Positions 17,309 to 27,506 are shown, counted from the first letter of the stretch. The stretch: 64,000 bases of DNA from Tepidibacter sp. (GCF_025210165.1 NZ_JAOASI010000046.1:81928-145927); one strand, 5' to 3'. The notes: generated from the letters alone by a model not told the origin. Program-made: numbers and translations.

Positions 17309-17624
17309 ATGATTAAGGAAACTATATTATTTTTGAACAACGGAGCCTGTAAGGAGCGTTGGCTAGTAAACGATTTTTTTATACTTAAAAGAATTATATG
17401 ATATTAAAAAAACAAAATATTTAAAAAATTACTTAAAAAGGCATTTTGATAATGCTTCTATATATTTTTTATAGCATAAAATGCAATTTACATAACTATA
17501 CCAAAATTTGTAAAAATATAATTAGTATTGTAGGATATATATAAATAAAATATAAGGAGGTTAGTAGGTTAAACTGTGGTTATTGCATAAATTTTATTAA
17601 AAATTTGAAATGGAGGTATTTATA
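17309..17624 (+). other. Intergenic region between agr and the metalloprotease, with two hairpins
   Basis: No credible ORF. A compact hairpin lies at about 17338-17361 (CAACG...CGTTG enclosing GCC...GG-type pairs), followed by CGATTTTTTT at 17369. A longer AT-rich hairpin lies at about 17441-17482 (GCATTTT...AAAATGC enclosing ATGCTTCTATA / TATAGCAT). An SD-like AAGGAGG at 17551 has no usable start behind it, and the protease SD is at 17612. A small RNA or regulated leader is possible; nothing proves it. Confidence 0.35.
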
Positions 17625-19511
17625 ATGAAAAAGAAAATAACTTCAATTGCGTTATCGACAGTTATGACTGGATCTATGCTATTTACACCAGTAGCTAGTG
17701 CACAAGATGTTACTCCTAATAAGATAGTAGCAAATGAAAATGCTCAGGTACAATCTGTAGAAGAAAATTTAACTGATGAAGTTAAAGAGGGTGTTAAAAT
17801 AATAAAAGAGGAAACTGAGGAAGAAGATGTAGAAAAAGAAGAAGTAAAGAAAGAGGAAGTTAAGGCAGAAGAAGTAGAAAAAGAAGAAGTGAAGAAAGAG
17901 GAAGCTAAGGCAGAAGAGGTAGAAAAAGAAGAAGTGAAGAAAGAGGAAGCTAAGGAAGAAGAAGTAGAAAAAGAGGAAGTAAAGAAAGAAGTTAAATTAG
18001 AAGAAAAAAGTGGATTAGAGTTTATTGAGGTTAAAAACTCTAGCAAAAAATCTACAAACATGGATGGTGTTATAGAGTTTTTTGAAGAGAATAAAGACAC
18101 TTTTAAAATAGATAATCCTAGAGATGAATTTGATATGATAAGTAAAAATACTGATAAATTAGGAAATACTCATATTAAACTGCAACAGTTATATAAAGGA
18201 AATCCACTGTATGGAAAAGAATACATAGTACATTTTGATGATGAAGGTTTTATATATGCTATTAATGGAAAAATAGATAATGAAATATACAATAAAGTTT
18301 CAAGAAGATCAAGAAGATCTTTGGAAATAGATCAAAATATGGCTATAGACGCTGCTAAATCAGAAGTAGGAGCAGAGGAATTAATTAATGAACCAGAAGT
18401 TAATAAGTATCTATATGATTTAGAAGGAAGATATATTCCTGTTTATGAAGTGAGATTAATAGTTGCAGAACCAGAAGTCGCAGATTGGAAGATTCTTGTT
18501 GATAGAAGTACAGGAGATATTATAGAAAAAAGCAATAGATTGGCTACAGCGGCTGTAAAGGGATCTGGAATAGGAGTATTAGGAGATGAGAAGGAGATAA
18601 ATCTTAACTACAATAATGGTAATTATGAAATGAAGGATGCTGTAACCTCAAGAACAAATATAATAACTTATGATGCGTCAAATATACCTACTAAATGGGG
18701 TGATCGCTGGGCAATGATGTTCTTACCTGGAGATTTGATGATAGATAAAGATGATAAATTTGATGCAGAAGAGCAAAAGGCAGCAGTAGATGCACATAAA
18801 TACGCAAACTATGTATATAATTATTATAAAGATAATTTTGATAGAAATAGCATAGATGATAAAGGGATGGATATAAAATCATCAGTTCATTTTAAAAAGA
18901 ATTATTCAAATGCAGCTTGGATTGGGACTCAAATGATTTATGGAGACGGAGATGGGCAAATATCAGGACCTTTATCTGGGGCATTAGATGTAGTAGGCCA
19001 TGAGATAACTCACGGTGTTACAGAACATACTGCAAATCTTGAGTATAAGGATCAATCAGGAGCTTTAAATGAATCAATTTCAGATGTATTTGGTGCTTTG
19101 ATAGAGTTTGAATATCAGCCAGATAAAGCAGATTATTTGTTAGGAGAAGATATATGGACTCCAAATGAGCCAAATGATGCATTGAGAGATATGAAAAATC
19201 CAGGAAGCAATAAAGCGTATAGAGCACAACCTGCTCATATGAATGATTATGTAGATACAACACAAGATCATGGCGGGGTTCACACTAACTCAGGTATACC
19301 TAATAAGGCAGCATACAATGTTATGAAAAGTGTTGGACACTATAAAACCGGTCAAATATATTATCATGCACTTACTAATTACTTAGTAAAAACATCTAAT
19401 TTCCATGATGCAAGACTTGCATTAGTGCAATCTGCAAAAGACTTATATGGAAAAAATAGTAGCGAAACAAGAGCTGTAAAAGATGCATTTGATTCTGTAG
19501 GAATATATTAA
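17625..19511 (+). CDS. Secreted M4 (thermolysin-like) neutral metalloprotease with Lys/Glu repeat
   Basis: 628 aa secreted zinc endopeptidase. Signal peptide MKKKITSIALSTVMTGSMLFTPVASAQD; a Glu/Lys-rich repeat at about residues 69-127; an FTP/PepSY inhibitory propeptide (HIKLQQLYKGNPLYGKEYIVHF onwards to about 310); then the M4 catalytic domain with HEITH (His459, Glu460, His463), third zinc ligand Glu483 in NESISD, and active-site His553 in GGVHTNSGIPN. The 24-residue gap between the first His and the Glu matches thermolysin. Start is ATG at 17625 behind GGAGG; the in-frame ATG at 17610 overlaps that SD. The acidic/basic repeat between signal and propeptide is not a family standard. Confidence 0.95.
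   Translation: MKKKITSIALSTVMTGSMLFTPVASAQDVTPNKIVANENAQVQSVEENLTDEVKEGVKIIKEETEEEDVEKEEVKKEEVKAEEVEKEEVKKEEAKAEEVEKEEVKKEEAKEEEVEKEEVKKEVKLEEKSGLEFIEVKNSSKKSTNMDGVIEFFEENKDTFKIDNPRDEFDMISKNTDKLGNTHIKLQQLYKGNPLYGKEYIVHFDDEGFIYAINGKIDNEIYNKVSRRSRRSLEIDQNMAIDAAKSEVGAEELINEPEVNKYLYDLEGRYIPVYEVRLIVAEPEVADWKILVDRSTGDIIEKSNRLATAAVKGSGIGVLGDEKEINLNYNNGNYEMKDAVTSRTNIITYDASNIPTKWGDRWAMMFLPGDLMIDKDDKFDAEEQKAAVDAHKYANYVYNYYKDNFDRNSIDDKGMDIKSSVHFKKNYSNAAWIGTQMIYGDGDGQISGPLSGALDVVGHEITHGVTEHTANLEYKDQSGALNESISDVFGALIEFEYQPDKADYLLGEDIWTPNEPNDALRDMKNPGSNKAYRAQPAHMNDYVDTTQDHGGVHTNSGIPNKAAYNVMKSVGHYKTGQIYYHALTNYLVKTSNFHDARLALVQSAKDLYGKNSSETRAVKDAFDSVGIY
17829..18005 (+). repeat. 45-bp tandem repeat coding VEKEEVKKEEVKAEE-type units
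   Basis: Almost four head-to-tail copies of a 15-residue unit (VEKEEVKKEExKxEE), the last shortened to 14. Predicted as a charged helix or coiled spacer. Near-identity of the DNA copies suggests recent expansion and likely length variation between strains. Confidence 0.9.
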
Positions 19512-19517
19512 TATAGC

Positions 19518-19552
19518 AAAAAGAGTCTGTACATTATGTATAGACTCTTTTT
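19518..19552. terminator. Bidirectional terminator between convergent protease and FtsH-like genes
   Basis: AAAAAGAGTCT / AGACTCTTTTT stem with inner TACA / TGTA pairs. It covers the last codons of the minus-strand gene and serves both strands. Confidence 0.88.
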
Positions 19553-20934
19553 ACTATATCCTTTAGCTCATCATGAGTTAAAGTTTCGTTTTCATAAAGG
19601 TGACTAGATACTAGGTGAAGCTCTTCTATATGTTTTTTTAATACACTTAGAGTTTCCTCATAACATTCGTTAATTATGGAATTTGATTCATTTTGAATTT
19701 TATTTATCATTAGGTTCTTGTGATTTCCTTCTATTGTAATAGCACCTAATGAACTCATTCCATATTCACAAATCATTTGGTCTGTAATAGAACTTACTTT
19801 CTTTAAGTCATCTTTAGCACCTGTAGATGTATGGTCAAATATTAATTCTTCAGAAGCTTTTCCAGCAAGGAGAATTTTTATTTTATTTAGAAGTTCTTCT
19901 TTTGTGTGTATAAATCTATCTTCATCTGGAAGTTGAAGCACATAACCTAAAGCTTGCCCTCTAGGAACTATGGATATCTTTTGAATAGGATTTATTCCAA
20001 GCAGGTTACTTACAAGAGCATGGCCAGCTTCGTGATAAGATACGATTTTCTTTTCTCTTTCTATTAGTTTACTATTCTTACTTTCAAGTCCAGCAAGAAT
20101 TCTTTCTATTGCATTATCAAAATGTTGTCTATTTATAGTGGATTTATTTTCTCGTACAGCCATTATAGCAGCTTCGTTTGCTATATTGGATAAATGAGCA
20201 CCACTAAGTCCATGAGTTTTCTTTGCCAATGCATCAAGATTTACTGATTCATCTAAAGGTTTGTTTTTTGTATGAACTTTTAAAATTTCATGTCTTGTAT
20301 GGTGATTTGGGTTTCCGATATATATGTGTCTGTCAAATCTTCCAGGTCGCAGTAAGGCTTCGTCTAATAGATCTAATCTATTTGTTGCGCCTATAATTAT
20401 AACGTTTGAGTCCTTATTGAATCCATCCATTTCAACAAGGAGTTGGTTTAAGGTTTGGTCTTTTTCGTTATTGCTCTCTAGATGTCTTTTTGCTCCAATA
20501 GCATCTATTTCATCTATGAATATTATGCTTGGAGCTTCCTTTCGAGCTTTTTCAAATAGAGTTCTTACTCTTTTAGCACCAACACCTACATATTTCTCTA
20601 CGAATTCTGAGCCTGTTGTATTAAAAAAGGCTGAATTAGTCTCACCTGCAACAGATGCAGCAAGTAATGTCTTTCCTGTTCCAGGAGGACCATTAAATAA
20701 AACCCCTTTTGGGATAGTAGCACCCATTTTCTTATATTTGTCAGGGTTTTTTATAAAATCTACTAATTCAAATAACTCTTCTTTTACCTCGTCAAGACCA
20801 GCAACATCTCTAAAGGTAGTTTTAGGCTTTGAAAAACTCCCGTCGTCTTTGCCCGAATCTTTCTCAACCTTACTGTGATTAAAAGCAAATACGGGCATAT
20901 TAAATTTTTTAAATATTTCCTTAATCATACTCAT
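19534..20934 (-). CDS. FtsH-like AAA+ zinc metallopeptidase without membrane anchors
   Basis: 466 aa. AAA+ module with Walker A GPPGTGKT (about 82-89), Walker B IIFIDEIDAIGAKR, second region of homology RLDLLDEALLRPGRFDRHI, then the M41 protease with HEAGH at 301-305. Classical FtsH is about 600-650 aa and begins with two transmembrane helices; here only ~40 polar residues precede the AAA domain, so this is probably a soluble paralogue. ATG at 20934 is chosen (AGAGGTG 9 nt upstream); a GTG at 20946 overlaps the SD. Substrates are unknown. Confidence 0.9.
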   Translation of the reverse strand: MSMIKEIFKKFNMPVFAFNHSKVEKDSGKDDGSFSKPKTTFRDVAGLDEVKEELFELVDFIKNPDKYKKMGATIPKGVLFNGPPGTGKTLLAASVAGETNSAFFNTTGSEFVEKYVGVGAKRVRTLFEKARKEAPSIIFIDEIDAIGAKRHLESNNEKDQTLNQLLVEMDGFNKDSNVIIIGATNRLDLLDEALLRPGRFDRHIYIGNPNHHTRHEILKVHTKNKPLDESVNLDALAKKTHGLSGAHLSNIANEAAIMAVRENKSTINRQHFDNAIERILAGLESKNSKLIEREKKIVSYHEAGHALVSNLLGINPIQKISIVPRGQALGYVLQLPDEDRFIHTKEELLNKIKILLAGKASEELIFDHTSTGAKDDLKKVSSITDQMICEYGMSSLGAITIEGNHKNLMINKIQNESNSIINECYEETLSVLKKHIEELHLVSSHLYENETLTHDELKDIVKRVYT

Positions 20935-21112
20935 AATATGCAACACCTCTAAATGTTAGGTTATTTTATAATTATCTTTAGTTTCTCCTAAAAGTGTAAG
21001 ATTATTATTTGTTAATTTTACCATTGAAATTTATTGCGAGAACTAAATTATACTTATAATATATTATTGATATTTAAATTCAATAGTATACAATTAATTT
21101 TTAAAAAAAATA

Positions 21113-21141
21113 TTGACACATTAAATTAAAGATGATAATAT
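21113..21141 (+). promoter_or_regulatory. Promoter of the infC-rpmI-rplT operon
   Basis: TTGACA, 17 bp, TAATAT. Confidence 0.75.
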
Positions 21142-21149
21142 AGTTGATG

Positions 21150-21274
21150 TTAAATAAAGTAGAAGTTATCCACTTCTCACCTTGCTCTAATCAAAGTTGT
21201 AGGGTTAATAACTAGATTTTAAATCTTGGTTATGTTGAGTATATACGGATAGCTTATGCTATCCGTTTTTTTTA
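21150..21274 (+). promoter_or_regulatory. L20 leader (ribosomal protein autoregulation element) with terminator
   Basis: The segment GGGTTAATAACTAGATTTTA and the following CTTGGTTATG are what I recognise as the conserved L20-leader core. It ends in a terminator ACGGATAGC / GCTATCCGT (21245-21266) followed by eight T. Excess L20 (rplT product) is known to trigger termination in this class. Located directly after the operon promoter and before infC. Confidence 0.85.
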
Positions 21275-21353
21275 TTTATAAATTAAGATAATGTAGATAA
21301 AGTTTATTTGATATAAATTTTATTATTTTAATATTATTTGGAGGTGTCTAACT

Positions 21354-21863
21354 ATTAAAGAGCTACCAATTAATGAAGAGATAAGAGATAGGGAAGTAAG
21401 ACTTCTATCTCCAACAGGTGAGCAGTTAGGAATTGTTTCAGCTAGAGAAGCTCAAATAAGAGCTAATGAAGAAAATTTGGATTTGGTTAAAATATCACCA
21501 AATGCAAAACCGCCAGTGTGCAAAATCATGGATTATGGTAAGTTTAAATACGAACAGTCTAGAAAAGAAAAAGAATCAAAAAAGAAGCAGAAAACAGTAA
21601 CTTTAAAAGAAATAAGGTTGAGACCATCAATAGAAGACAATGACTTGAATACTAAAGCTAAGCAAGCTATTAAGTTCTTATCAAAAGGTGATAAGGTTAA
21701 AGTGGAACTTAGATTTAGAGGTAGAGAGCTTGGCCACAAAGATGCAGGATTAGTGGTTGTTAACAAGTTCATAGATATTGTTAAAGAGGTTGGAACTCCA
21801 ATAAATCGCCCTAAGTTTGAAGGGAATAGATTGGTTGTAACATTAGATCCTAATAAAAAATAA
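21354..21863 (+). CDS. infC: Translation initiation factor IF-3 (ATT start)
   Basis: Binds the 30S subunit and proofreads start-codon choice. Full-length IF-3 is about 170 aa; the frame opens at ATT 21354, 7 nt after GGAGGTG, and gives 169 aa starting (M)KELPINEEIRDREVRL, the normal IF-3 N-terminus. The first ATG/GTG/TTG-type codon is far downstream and would cut off about 40 residues. Use of ATT is the well-known infC self-control device. The C-terminal domain contains KFLSKGDKVKVELRFRGRE. First gene of the operon. Confidence 0.95.
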   Translation: MKELPINEEIRDREVRLLSPTGEQLGIVSAREAQIRANEENLDLVKISPNAKPPVCKIMDYGKFKYEQSRKEKESKKKQKTVTLKEIRLRPSIEDNDLNTKAKQAIKFLSKGDKVKVELRFRGRELGHKDAGLVVVNKFIDIVKEVGTPINRPKFEGNRLVVTLDPNKK

Positions 21864-21889
21864 TTACACTTTGAGAGGAGGAAATTAGC

Positions 21890-22087
21890 ATGCCAAAAAT
21901 GAAAACTCACAGAGGAGCAGCTAAGAGATTCAAAGCTACAGGAAAAGGTAAATTAAAGAGAGCTAAAGCTTACAAGAGTCATATATTAACTAAGAAGAGT
22001 GCTAAGACTAAGATGAACCTTAGAAAAGCAGGATTAGTAAGTGATGGAGATCAAAAGAGAATAGCAAGATTATTACCATACGTATAG
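21890..22087 (+). CDS. rpmI: 50S ribosomal protein L35
   Basis: 65 aa, very basic, [24 protein letters not shown] is the universal L35 N-terminus. ATG follows GAGAGGAGG. Lies between infC and rplT as in most Firmicutes and shares their L20-responsive leader. Confidence 0.98.
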   Translation: MPKMKTHRGAAKRFKATGKGKLKRAKAYKSHILTKKSAKTKMNLRKAGLVSDGDQKRIARLLPYV

Positions 22088-22119
22088 GATGAGTATTTAA
22101 ACAAAGGAGGTCGTGAAAA

Positions 22120-22476
22120 ATGGCAAGAATAAAAAAAGCAGTTAACGCTCGTAAAAAACATAAAAAAATAATAAAGCTTGCAAAGGGATACAGAGGATCT
22201 AGAAGTAGATTATTTAGACCGGCTAATGCATTTGTAATGAAAGCATTAAAGCATGCTTATGTAGGAAGAAAGCTTAAGAAAAGAGATTTCAGAAAGCTTT
22301 GGATTCAAAGAATAAATGCAGGAACTAGAATGCATGGATTATCTTACTCTAAATTCATAAATGGATTAAAGTTAGCTAATATTAACATAAACAGAAAAAT
22401 GTTAGCTGAAATGGCTATAAGTGATGCAGAAGGTTTCAAGCAATTAGTTGAAACAGCTAAGCAAAATTTAAAATAA
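22120..22476 (+). CDS. rplT: 50S ribosomal protein L20
   Basis: 118 aa, basic. Opening [25 protein letters not shown] and [13 protein letters not shown] motifs ([16 protein letters not shown]) identify L20, a 23S-binding assembly protein that also represses its own operon through the leader. SD AAAGGAGG. Last gene of the operon. Confidence 0.98.
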   Translation: MARIKKAVNARKKHKKIIKLAKGYRGSRSRLFRPANAFVMKALKHAYVGRKLKKRDFRKLWIQRINAGTRMHGLSYSKFINGLKLANININRKMLAEMAISDAEGFKQLVETAKQNLK

Positions 22477-22496
22477 TAAATCAATTTAATTAAAAA

Positions 22497-22528
22497 TAAT
22501 CCTTAGATTTTATCTAAGGATTTTTTTA
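22497..22528 (+). terminator. Terminator after rplT
   Basis: AATCCTTAGA / TCTAAGGATT stem, loop TTTTA, then a T run. Confidence 0.92.
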
Positions 22529-22564
22529 TAGTGAATAGGAAATTATAATTTATGTTACGAATTC

Positions 22565-22606
22565 AAAAAAGTCTACCTTTAAATTATTTAAAGGTAGACT
22601 TTTTTA
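22565..22606 (-). terminator. Terminator of the thiamine operon
   Basis: AAAAAAGTCTACCTTTAAA / TTTAAAGGTAGACTTTTTT, almost 19 bp, immediately after the thiE stop on the minus strand. Symmetric, so it may also back up the rplT terminator. Confidence 0.88.
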
Positions 22607-23191
22607 TTATTTTAAACGTTTTATTGTATTAGAAATATTGTCAGATTCCATTATTGAAGACATTATTGCAACTCCACTTGAGCCAGATTCGTATATAGAT
22701 TTTATATTGTTTTCGTTTATGCCACCTATAGATATTATAGGAATTTGAAGATTTTGTTTTAATTCTTTTATAAATTCTATACCTCGAGGTTTAAGTCCTT
22801 TTTTGCAATCTGTTTGGAATATATGTCCTGCTATTATATAATCAGCACCTAGATTTTGAGCTTTAATTGCTTCTTCTACACTATGTATAGAAACTCCTAT
22901 TATACCATTAAATTTAGGGATCTTGTTTTGTATACAGTTGAATCCTATATGAAACCCATGACAATTTAAATCTTCAGCAACATCTAAATTACCATTAATT
23001 ATAAGTGGAACATTCCTTTTATCTGTAATTATTTTTATTTTTTTAGCTATTTCATAAAGTGATCTATAATCTAAGTCTTTTTCTCTAAGTATTATACTAT
23101 CAATTCCTGCATTTACAGATTCTTCAACCACTCTAAATATATTACCATCAGGTATTAATTTTCTATTGGTTACAAGATGTAACATTTTCAT
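22607..23191 (-). CDS. thiE: Thiamine phosphate synthase
   Basis: Joins the pyrimidine (HMP-PP) and thiazole phosphate moieties. 194 aa TIM barrel of the ThiE/TenI family: motif [15 protein letters not shown], phosphate-binding IGVSIHS and [11 protein letters not shown] near the C-terminus. Three ATGs lie close together; the one at 23191 has AAGGG 6 nt upstream, whereas the one at 23197 abuts it. It overlaps the 3' end of thiC by about 30 bp. A TenI-type role is a lesser alternative, but a complete operon favours ThiE. Confidence 0.85.
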   Translation of the reverse strand: MKMLHLVTNRKLIPDGNIFRVVEESVNAGIDSIILREKDLDYRSLYEIAKKIKIITDKRNVPLIINGNLDVAEDLNCHGFHIGFNCIQNKIPKFNGIIGVSIHSVEEAIKAQNLGADYIIAGHIFQTDCKKGLKPRGIEFIKELKQNLQIPIISIGGINENNIKSIYESGSSGVAIMSSIMESDNISNTIKRLK

Positions 23192-24500
23192 TATCATCCC
23201 TTAATATGTTTATATCTTTTCCATCTAGTATTTTATTCATATTTCTCATAGAACACATTTTTCCACACATTGTACAGCTATCTTCATGCTTTGGCATAGA
23301 CTCTTTTCTAAATTTTCTAGCTTTATCTTCATCTATACAAAGTTCAAACATTTTTTCCCAATCAAGGTTTTTTCTAGCTTCACTCATCTTATAATCCCAA
23401 TCTTTAGCTCCTTTAATACCTTTTGCTATGTCTGCTGAGTGAGCTGCAATTCTTGTGGCTATTATACCTTCCTTCATATCATCTAGAGTAGGTAGTCTTA
23501 AGTGTTCTGCTGGTGTTACATAACATAAAAAGTCAGCACCACAGCTTGCAGCTATAGCTCCACCTATAGCACTCGTTATATGATCATATCCAGGTGCTAT
23601 ATCAGTAACAATAGGACCTAGAACATAAAAAGGAGCACCGTGGCATAGTTTTTTCTGAAGAAGCATATTAGCTTTTATATCATTAATAGGCATATGACCA
23701 GGACCTTCAATTATAACCTGAACATTTCTTTCCCATGCTCTCTTTGTAAGTTCTCCTAAAATAATAAGCTCTTCGATTTGAGATGCATCAGTAGAATCAT
23801 TGATAGAACCAGGACGACAAGCATCGCCAAGGCTTAAAGTAACATCATATTGTTCACAAATATCTAAAAGCTCATCATAATATTCATAAAATGGATTTTC
23901 ACTATTGTTAAGCTCCATCCATGCAAATAATAAAGAACCTCCTCTTGAAACTATATTAGTTAGTCTCTTGTTCTTTTTGAAAGTATCACAAGTTACCTTA
24001 GTAAGACCAGCATGAATAGTTACAAAATCTACTCCGTCTTCTGCATGCTTTTTGACAACATCTAAAAATTCTTGAGCTGTTATATCCTTAAGCTCTCTAT
24101 CATAAAAGCCAACAGCATCATACATTGGAACAGTTCCTATCATTGCAGGAGATATTTCAACAACCTTTTTCCTAAATTCTTCTGTTTTACCAAAAGAACT
24201 AAGGTCCATTATAGCCTCGGCTTTAAGATCTATTGCTTTTTTTACTTTTTCTATTTCTGGCTCTATGTCCGGACAGTCCTTTGATATACCTAAGTTTACA
24301 TTTATTTTAGTTCTAAGACCTTCTCCTACGCCTTCTGGATCTAAAGATTTATGATTTTTATTAGCAGGAATAGCAACTTTACCATTAGCAACTAATTCTC
24401 TAAGTAAATTAACATCCATATTTTCCTTTTTAGCAACTGTCTCCATTTGAGTAGTTATAATTCCTTTTTTTGCAGCATCCATTTGAGTAGTATAATTCAT
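23163..24500 (-). CDS. thiC: Phosphomethylpyrimidine synthase
   Basis: Radical-SAM enzyme that rearranges AIR (a purine intermediate) into HMP phosphate. 445 aa, the short form without the plant/proteobacterial N-terminal extension. Family segments are [38 protein letters not shown] and [27 protein letters not shown], and the C-terminal cluster motif [11 protein letters not shown] binds the [4Fe-4S]. Start ATG at 24500 is preceded by AGGGAGGG; 30 further upstream codons are open but overlap thiH and have no SD. Confidence 0.97.
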   Translation of the reverse strand: MNYTTQMDAAKKGIITTQMETVAKKENMDVNLLRELVANGKVAIPANKNHKSLDPEGVGEGLRTKINVNLGISKDCPDIEPEIEKVKKAIDLKAEAIMDLSSFGKTEEFRKKVVEISPAMIGTVPMYDAVGFYDRELKDITAQEFLDVVKKHAEDGVDFVTIHAGLTKVTCDTFKKNKRLTNIVSRGGSLLFAWMELNNSENPFYEYYDELLDICEQYDVTLSLGDACRPGSINDSTDASQIEELIILGELTKRAWERNVQVIIEGPGHMPINDIKANMLLQKKLCHGAPFYVLGPIVTDIAPGYDHITSAIGGAIAASCGADFLCYVTPAEHLRLPTLDDMKEGIIATRIAAHSADIAKGIKGAKDWDYKMSEARKNLDWEKMFELCIDEDKARKFRKESMPKHEDSCTMCGKMCSMRNMNKILDGKDINILRDDNENVTSCNQ

Positions 24501-24516
24501 ATTAAAAACCCTCCCT

Positions 24517-25620
24517 TTATAAGTGAACCCAATCTTTAAATATGGGTTGATAACCTTTTTCTTCAAGTGATATTGCAATTTCTGAAACACTTCTTATATC
24601 TGATATTTCAAACTGACTAGAACTTGTGTTAGACTGAGAATGTCCCCCAACTTCAGTGCAAACCCCTGCTGACATTTTAGTAACTCCAAGAGGAATAAGG
24701 TTTTCTCTAAAGTCTGCACTTTCTCTAGTTGAAATATTTATGCCAGCATAAGGCATGAATAACTTAAGAGCTAACATTATTTGAACTAAATTTTTATCAT
24801 TTACATTATGTATATCTATAGGACTTCCTATATAAGGTCTTATTCTAGGAAGTGAAAAACTAATTTCTACATCTAAGTATTTACTCTGAAGATAATATCC
24901 GTGAAGACCTGACATAAAAGCTTCAATTCTAAAATCAAAAAGACCAAGAAGAGCACCTATATTTACAGATCTCATTTTAGATCTACATCCTCGCTCTGGT
25001 GCATCGAGTCTGAATTTATAATTTTTCTTAGGACCTAATATATGAACCTTGTCGTAAATATCTTCATTATATACTTCTTGATATATAGTAAGAGAATCGA
25101 CCCCAGCAGATACAAGGTCTTTATATTCATCTTCTTCAAGAGGATAAATCTCAATACATATAGAATCGAAGTATTTTTTCAGTACCTTAACACAATCCTT
25201 TATATATGAAACAGGTGTTTTTGATTTAGATTCTCCTGTTAAAATCAATATGTGCTTAAGACCAGTTTTTGATATATTTTTAGCTTCTATTTCAACCTCT
25301 TCAAGTGTTAATTTTTTTCTATCTATTTTATTTTCTACATTAAAGCTACAATAGGAGCATTTATTAGCACAATAATTAGCTAGATACATAGGAGTATATA
25401 AAATTATAGATTTTCCGAAATGCTGTAGTGATAATTTATTTGATTTAACAGCCATTTCTTCTAGATATTTTTCAGCAGTAGGTGATAATAGCTTTAAAAA
25501 ATCAAATTCATCAAGCTTGTCCTTATTTATTGTGTTTAATATATCTTCATCAGTTATATTTTTAAAGAAAGTATTAAAATCAAAGTTTTTGTATTTTAAA
25601 TATTCATCATAAAAGCTCAT
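24517..25620 (-). CDS. thiH: 2-iminoacetate synthase
   Basis: Radical-SAM tyrosine lyase producing dehydroglycine for thiazole synthesis, the anaerobic counterpart of ThiO. 367 aa with cluster motif [10 protein letters not shown] (CxxxCxxC) near residue 82 and C-terminal region FKDWVHL. Start ATG overlaps the thiG stop by one base. The presence of ThiH fits an anaerobe. Confidence 0.96.
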   Translation of the reverse strand: MSFYDEYLKYKNFDFNTFFKNITDEDILNTINKDKLDEFDFLKLLSPTAEKYLEEMAVKSNKLSLQHFGKSIILYTPMYLANYCANKCSYCSFNVENKIDRKKLTLEEVEIEAKNISKTGLKHILILTGESKSKTPVSYIKDCVKVLKKYFDSICIEIYPLEEDEYKDLVSAGVDSLTIYQEVYNEDIYDKVHILGPKKNYKFRLDAPERGCRSKMRSVNIGALLGLFDFRIEAFMSGLHGYYLQSKYLDVEISFSLPRIRPYIGSPIDIHNVNDKNLVQIMLALKLFMPYAGINISTRESADFRENLIPLGVTKMSAGVCTEVGGHSQSNTSSSQFEISDIRSVSEIAISLEEKGYQPIFKDWVHL

Positions 25621-26396
25621 TACTTTTCATCCCCTTGCAAAAATCCAGTAAGAGGAGAAGAGGCACTAGCAAATTTTTTAACTGATCCTAGTTTTGCAAG
25701 GTATGCTTTTCTTCCTGCTATTACAGCACTGCGAAAAGCATCTCCCATCATAATGGGATCATTTGATGATGCTATAGCAGTATTTACAAGAACTGCATCT
25801 GCACCCATTTCCATTGCTTGAGCTGCTTGAGAAGGCTTTCCTATACCTGCATCAACAACGATAGGTATATCAATCTCATCTATTAAAATTTGTATCATTT
25901 CCTCAGTTCTAATTCCTCTATTAGTTCCTATAGGAGAACCAAGTGGCATTATAGCACTGGCTCCAGCATCAACCATTCTCTTAGCATCCATTAAATCTGG
26001 ATTCATATAAGGAAGAACGATAAAGCCTTCTTTTGCTAGTATATCTATAGCCTTAATTGTTTCGTAATTATCTGGAAGTAAATACTTATTATCAGAAATA
26101 GCTTCTATTTTAATCCAATTTCCACAGCCAGCAGCTTTTGCAAGCCTTGCTATTCTAACTGCTTCTTCAGCATTTCTGGCACCAGAAGTATTAGGTAATA
26201 AGATACAGCTTTTATCTATGTAATTTAATATATTTTCTTTTGGAGCGTCTAAATTAACTCTTCTTAAAGCCATAGTAACAACTTGAGATTTAGAAGAATC
26301 TATAACCTTAGGTAATATATCGTTTGAAGAATATTTGCCTGTTCCTATAAATAGTCTACTATCTAACTCCGTTGTGCCTATTTTTAATTTGTCCAT
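25620..26396 (-). CDS. thiG: Thiazole synthase
   Basis: 258 aa TIM barrel that condenses DXP, dehydroglycine and ThiS thiocarboxylate. Start [21 protein letters not shown], catalytic lysine region NWIKIEAI, and [31 protein letters not shown] are family signatures. SD AGGAGG. One-base overlap with thiH. Confidence 0.97.
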   Translation of the reverse strand: MDKLKIGTTELDSRLFIGTGKYSSNDILPKVIDSSKSQVVTMALRRVNLDAPKENILNYIDKSCILLPNTSGARNAEEAVRIARLAKAAGCGNWIKIEAISDNKYLLPDNYETIKAIDILAKEGFIVLPYMNPDLMDAKRMVDAGASAIMPLGSPIGTNRGIRTEEMIQILIDEIDIPIVVDAGIGKPSQAAQAMEMGADAVLVNTAIASSNDPIMMGDAFRSAVIAGRKAYLAKLGSVKKFASASSPLTGFLQGDEK

Positions 26397-26407
26397 AATA
26401 AACCTCC

Positions 26408-27214
26408 TTAAGTTTCTTGTTCACCCAGAATAAGTCTTAAAACCATATTAGCTTGATGATTTGCAGCAATTCCAACTCTTGGAGCCATAAGTCCACATCC
26501 TGGTTTTGATTCTGACTTATTATCACCAACAATATATAGATTGTCTCTTATTTTTTGAGTGATAATAGAATTTGATGAAAAATATCCTGCTAACCCAGAA
26601 GCTGCTACTATCTTTTTATCTGGCATATGGGAAAGAACTGTATTCACTAAAATTGCTTTTGATTTAGGATTATCAAATGCTTCAACTATGATTTGGGCAT
26701 CTTTAAATAAATCCTTTATATTACTTTCATCTATAAATATATTTTCTGCATAAATATCTACAAATGGATTACACTGATGAATTATATCTTTTATTGCGTC
26801 TGTTTTATTCATTCCTATGTGCTTTACAAAATAATGTTGCCTATTTAGATTACTAGGTTCTACTACATCAAAATCGAATAAAAATAGTTTTCCAATACCT
26901 ATTCTAGCTAGAGATACAGCTATATTTGATCCAAGACCACCAAGACCTGCTATTACTACTTTTGATTTTTTAATTTTTTCATGAACATTAGGTGTATGTC
27001 TTGATACTAAAAGGTGTTCTAGTTCTTCCTTGGATGGTTGTTCTCCTTTTTTTATAAGTGTTATATTGTCTAATTCATTAAGTTTAATATCTTTATTTAC
27101 CATGAATCCATTTAGTATAATTACATCTGCATATTTTTTTAAAGAATTTTTTACTTCATAAGCTGTTGTATTTGGGTCTATATTGTATTTTTTCTGATTC
27201 ACATATATTTTCAA
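26408..27214 (-). CDS. thiF: ThiS adenylyltransferase ThiF with an N-terminal ThiS-like domain
   Basis: 268 aa. E1-like enzyme that adenylates the ThiS C-terminus: nucleotide site [23 protein letters not shown] and RQHYF loop; Cys in [10 protein letters not shown] could carry sulfur. Residues 1-65 form a ubiquitin-like ThiS-type domain ([21 protein letters not shown]) without a C-terminal Gly-Gly. The zinc-binding CxxC pairs of E. coli ThiF are not seen. Located 2 bp after thiS. The built-in ThiS-like domain is, as far as I recall, common in clostridial ThiF; its role is unclear. Confidence 0.9.
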   Translation of the reverse strand: MKIYVNQKKYNIDPNTTAYEVKNSLKKYADVIILNGFMVNKDIKLNELDNITLIKKGEQPSKEELEHLLVSRHTPNVHEKIKKSKVVIAGLGGLGSNIAVSLARIGIGKLFLFDFDVVEPSNLNRQHYFVKHIGMNKTDAIKDIIHQCNPFVDIYAENIFIDESNIKDLFKDAQIIVEAFDNPKSKAILVNTVLSHMPDKKIVAASGLAGYFSSNSIITQKIRDNLYIVGDNKSESKPGCGLMAPRVGIAANHQANMVLRLILGEQET

Positions 27215-27216
27215 TA

Positions 27217-27411
27217 TTAACCACCTCCAACAAAATTGATTATTTCAACTTTATCATCATTATGAAGATTTGTGCTTTCGTAGTGTTCTTTAGGTATTAT
27301 ATTTAAATTTAATTCAACAACAATGGTTTGTGAATTTAGATTTAGACTGGATATAAGGTCTTTAACTGTCATATCTTGATTGAAGGACATTTTTTCTCCA
27401 TTAACAATCAT
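27217..27411 (-). CDS. thiS: Sulfur carrier protein ThiS
   Basis: 64 aa ubiquitin-fold carrier. Begins MIVNGEKMSFNQDMTVKDLI and ends VGGG, with the C-terminal Gly needed for thiocarboxylate formation. ATG at 27411 follows AAAGGAGGT; a longer 77-aa frame runs back into the terminator and lacks support. First gene after the TPP riboswitch. Confidence 0.95.
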   Translation of the reverse strand: MIVNGEKMSFNQDMTVKDLISSLNLNSQTIVVELNLNIIPKEHYESTNLHNDDKVEIINFVGGG

Positions 27412-27436
27412 ATCTGTACCTCCTTTCACCAAAAAT

Positions 27437-27474
27437 AAAAAAAGGTGCAAAACCCAGAAAAAAGGATTTGCACC
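27437..27474 (-). terminator. Terminator arm of the TPP riboswitch
   Basis: On the minus strand GGTGCAAA / TTTGCACC is followed by seven T, between the riboswitch and thiS: the attenuator through which TPP stops transcription. Confidence 0.88.
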
Positions 27475-27506
27475 TATATATTTACATACAAAAATATATA
27501 CATTTA

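Noticed and set aside
17744..18100. Serine-rich ORF on the minus strand
   Set aside because: Shadow of the Glu/Lys repeat in the protease gene; no SD and low complexity.
20324..20878. 184-aa ORF on the plus strand
   Set aside because: Antisense shadow of the FtsH-like gene, whose motifs are unambiguous on the minus strand.
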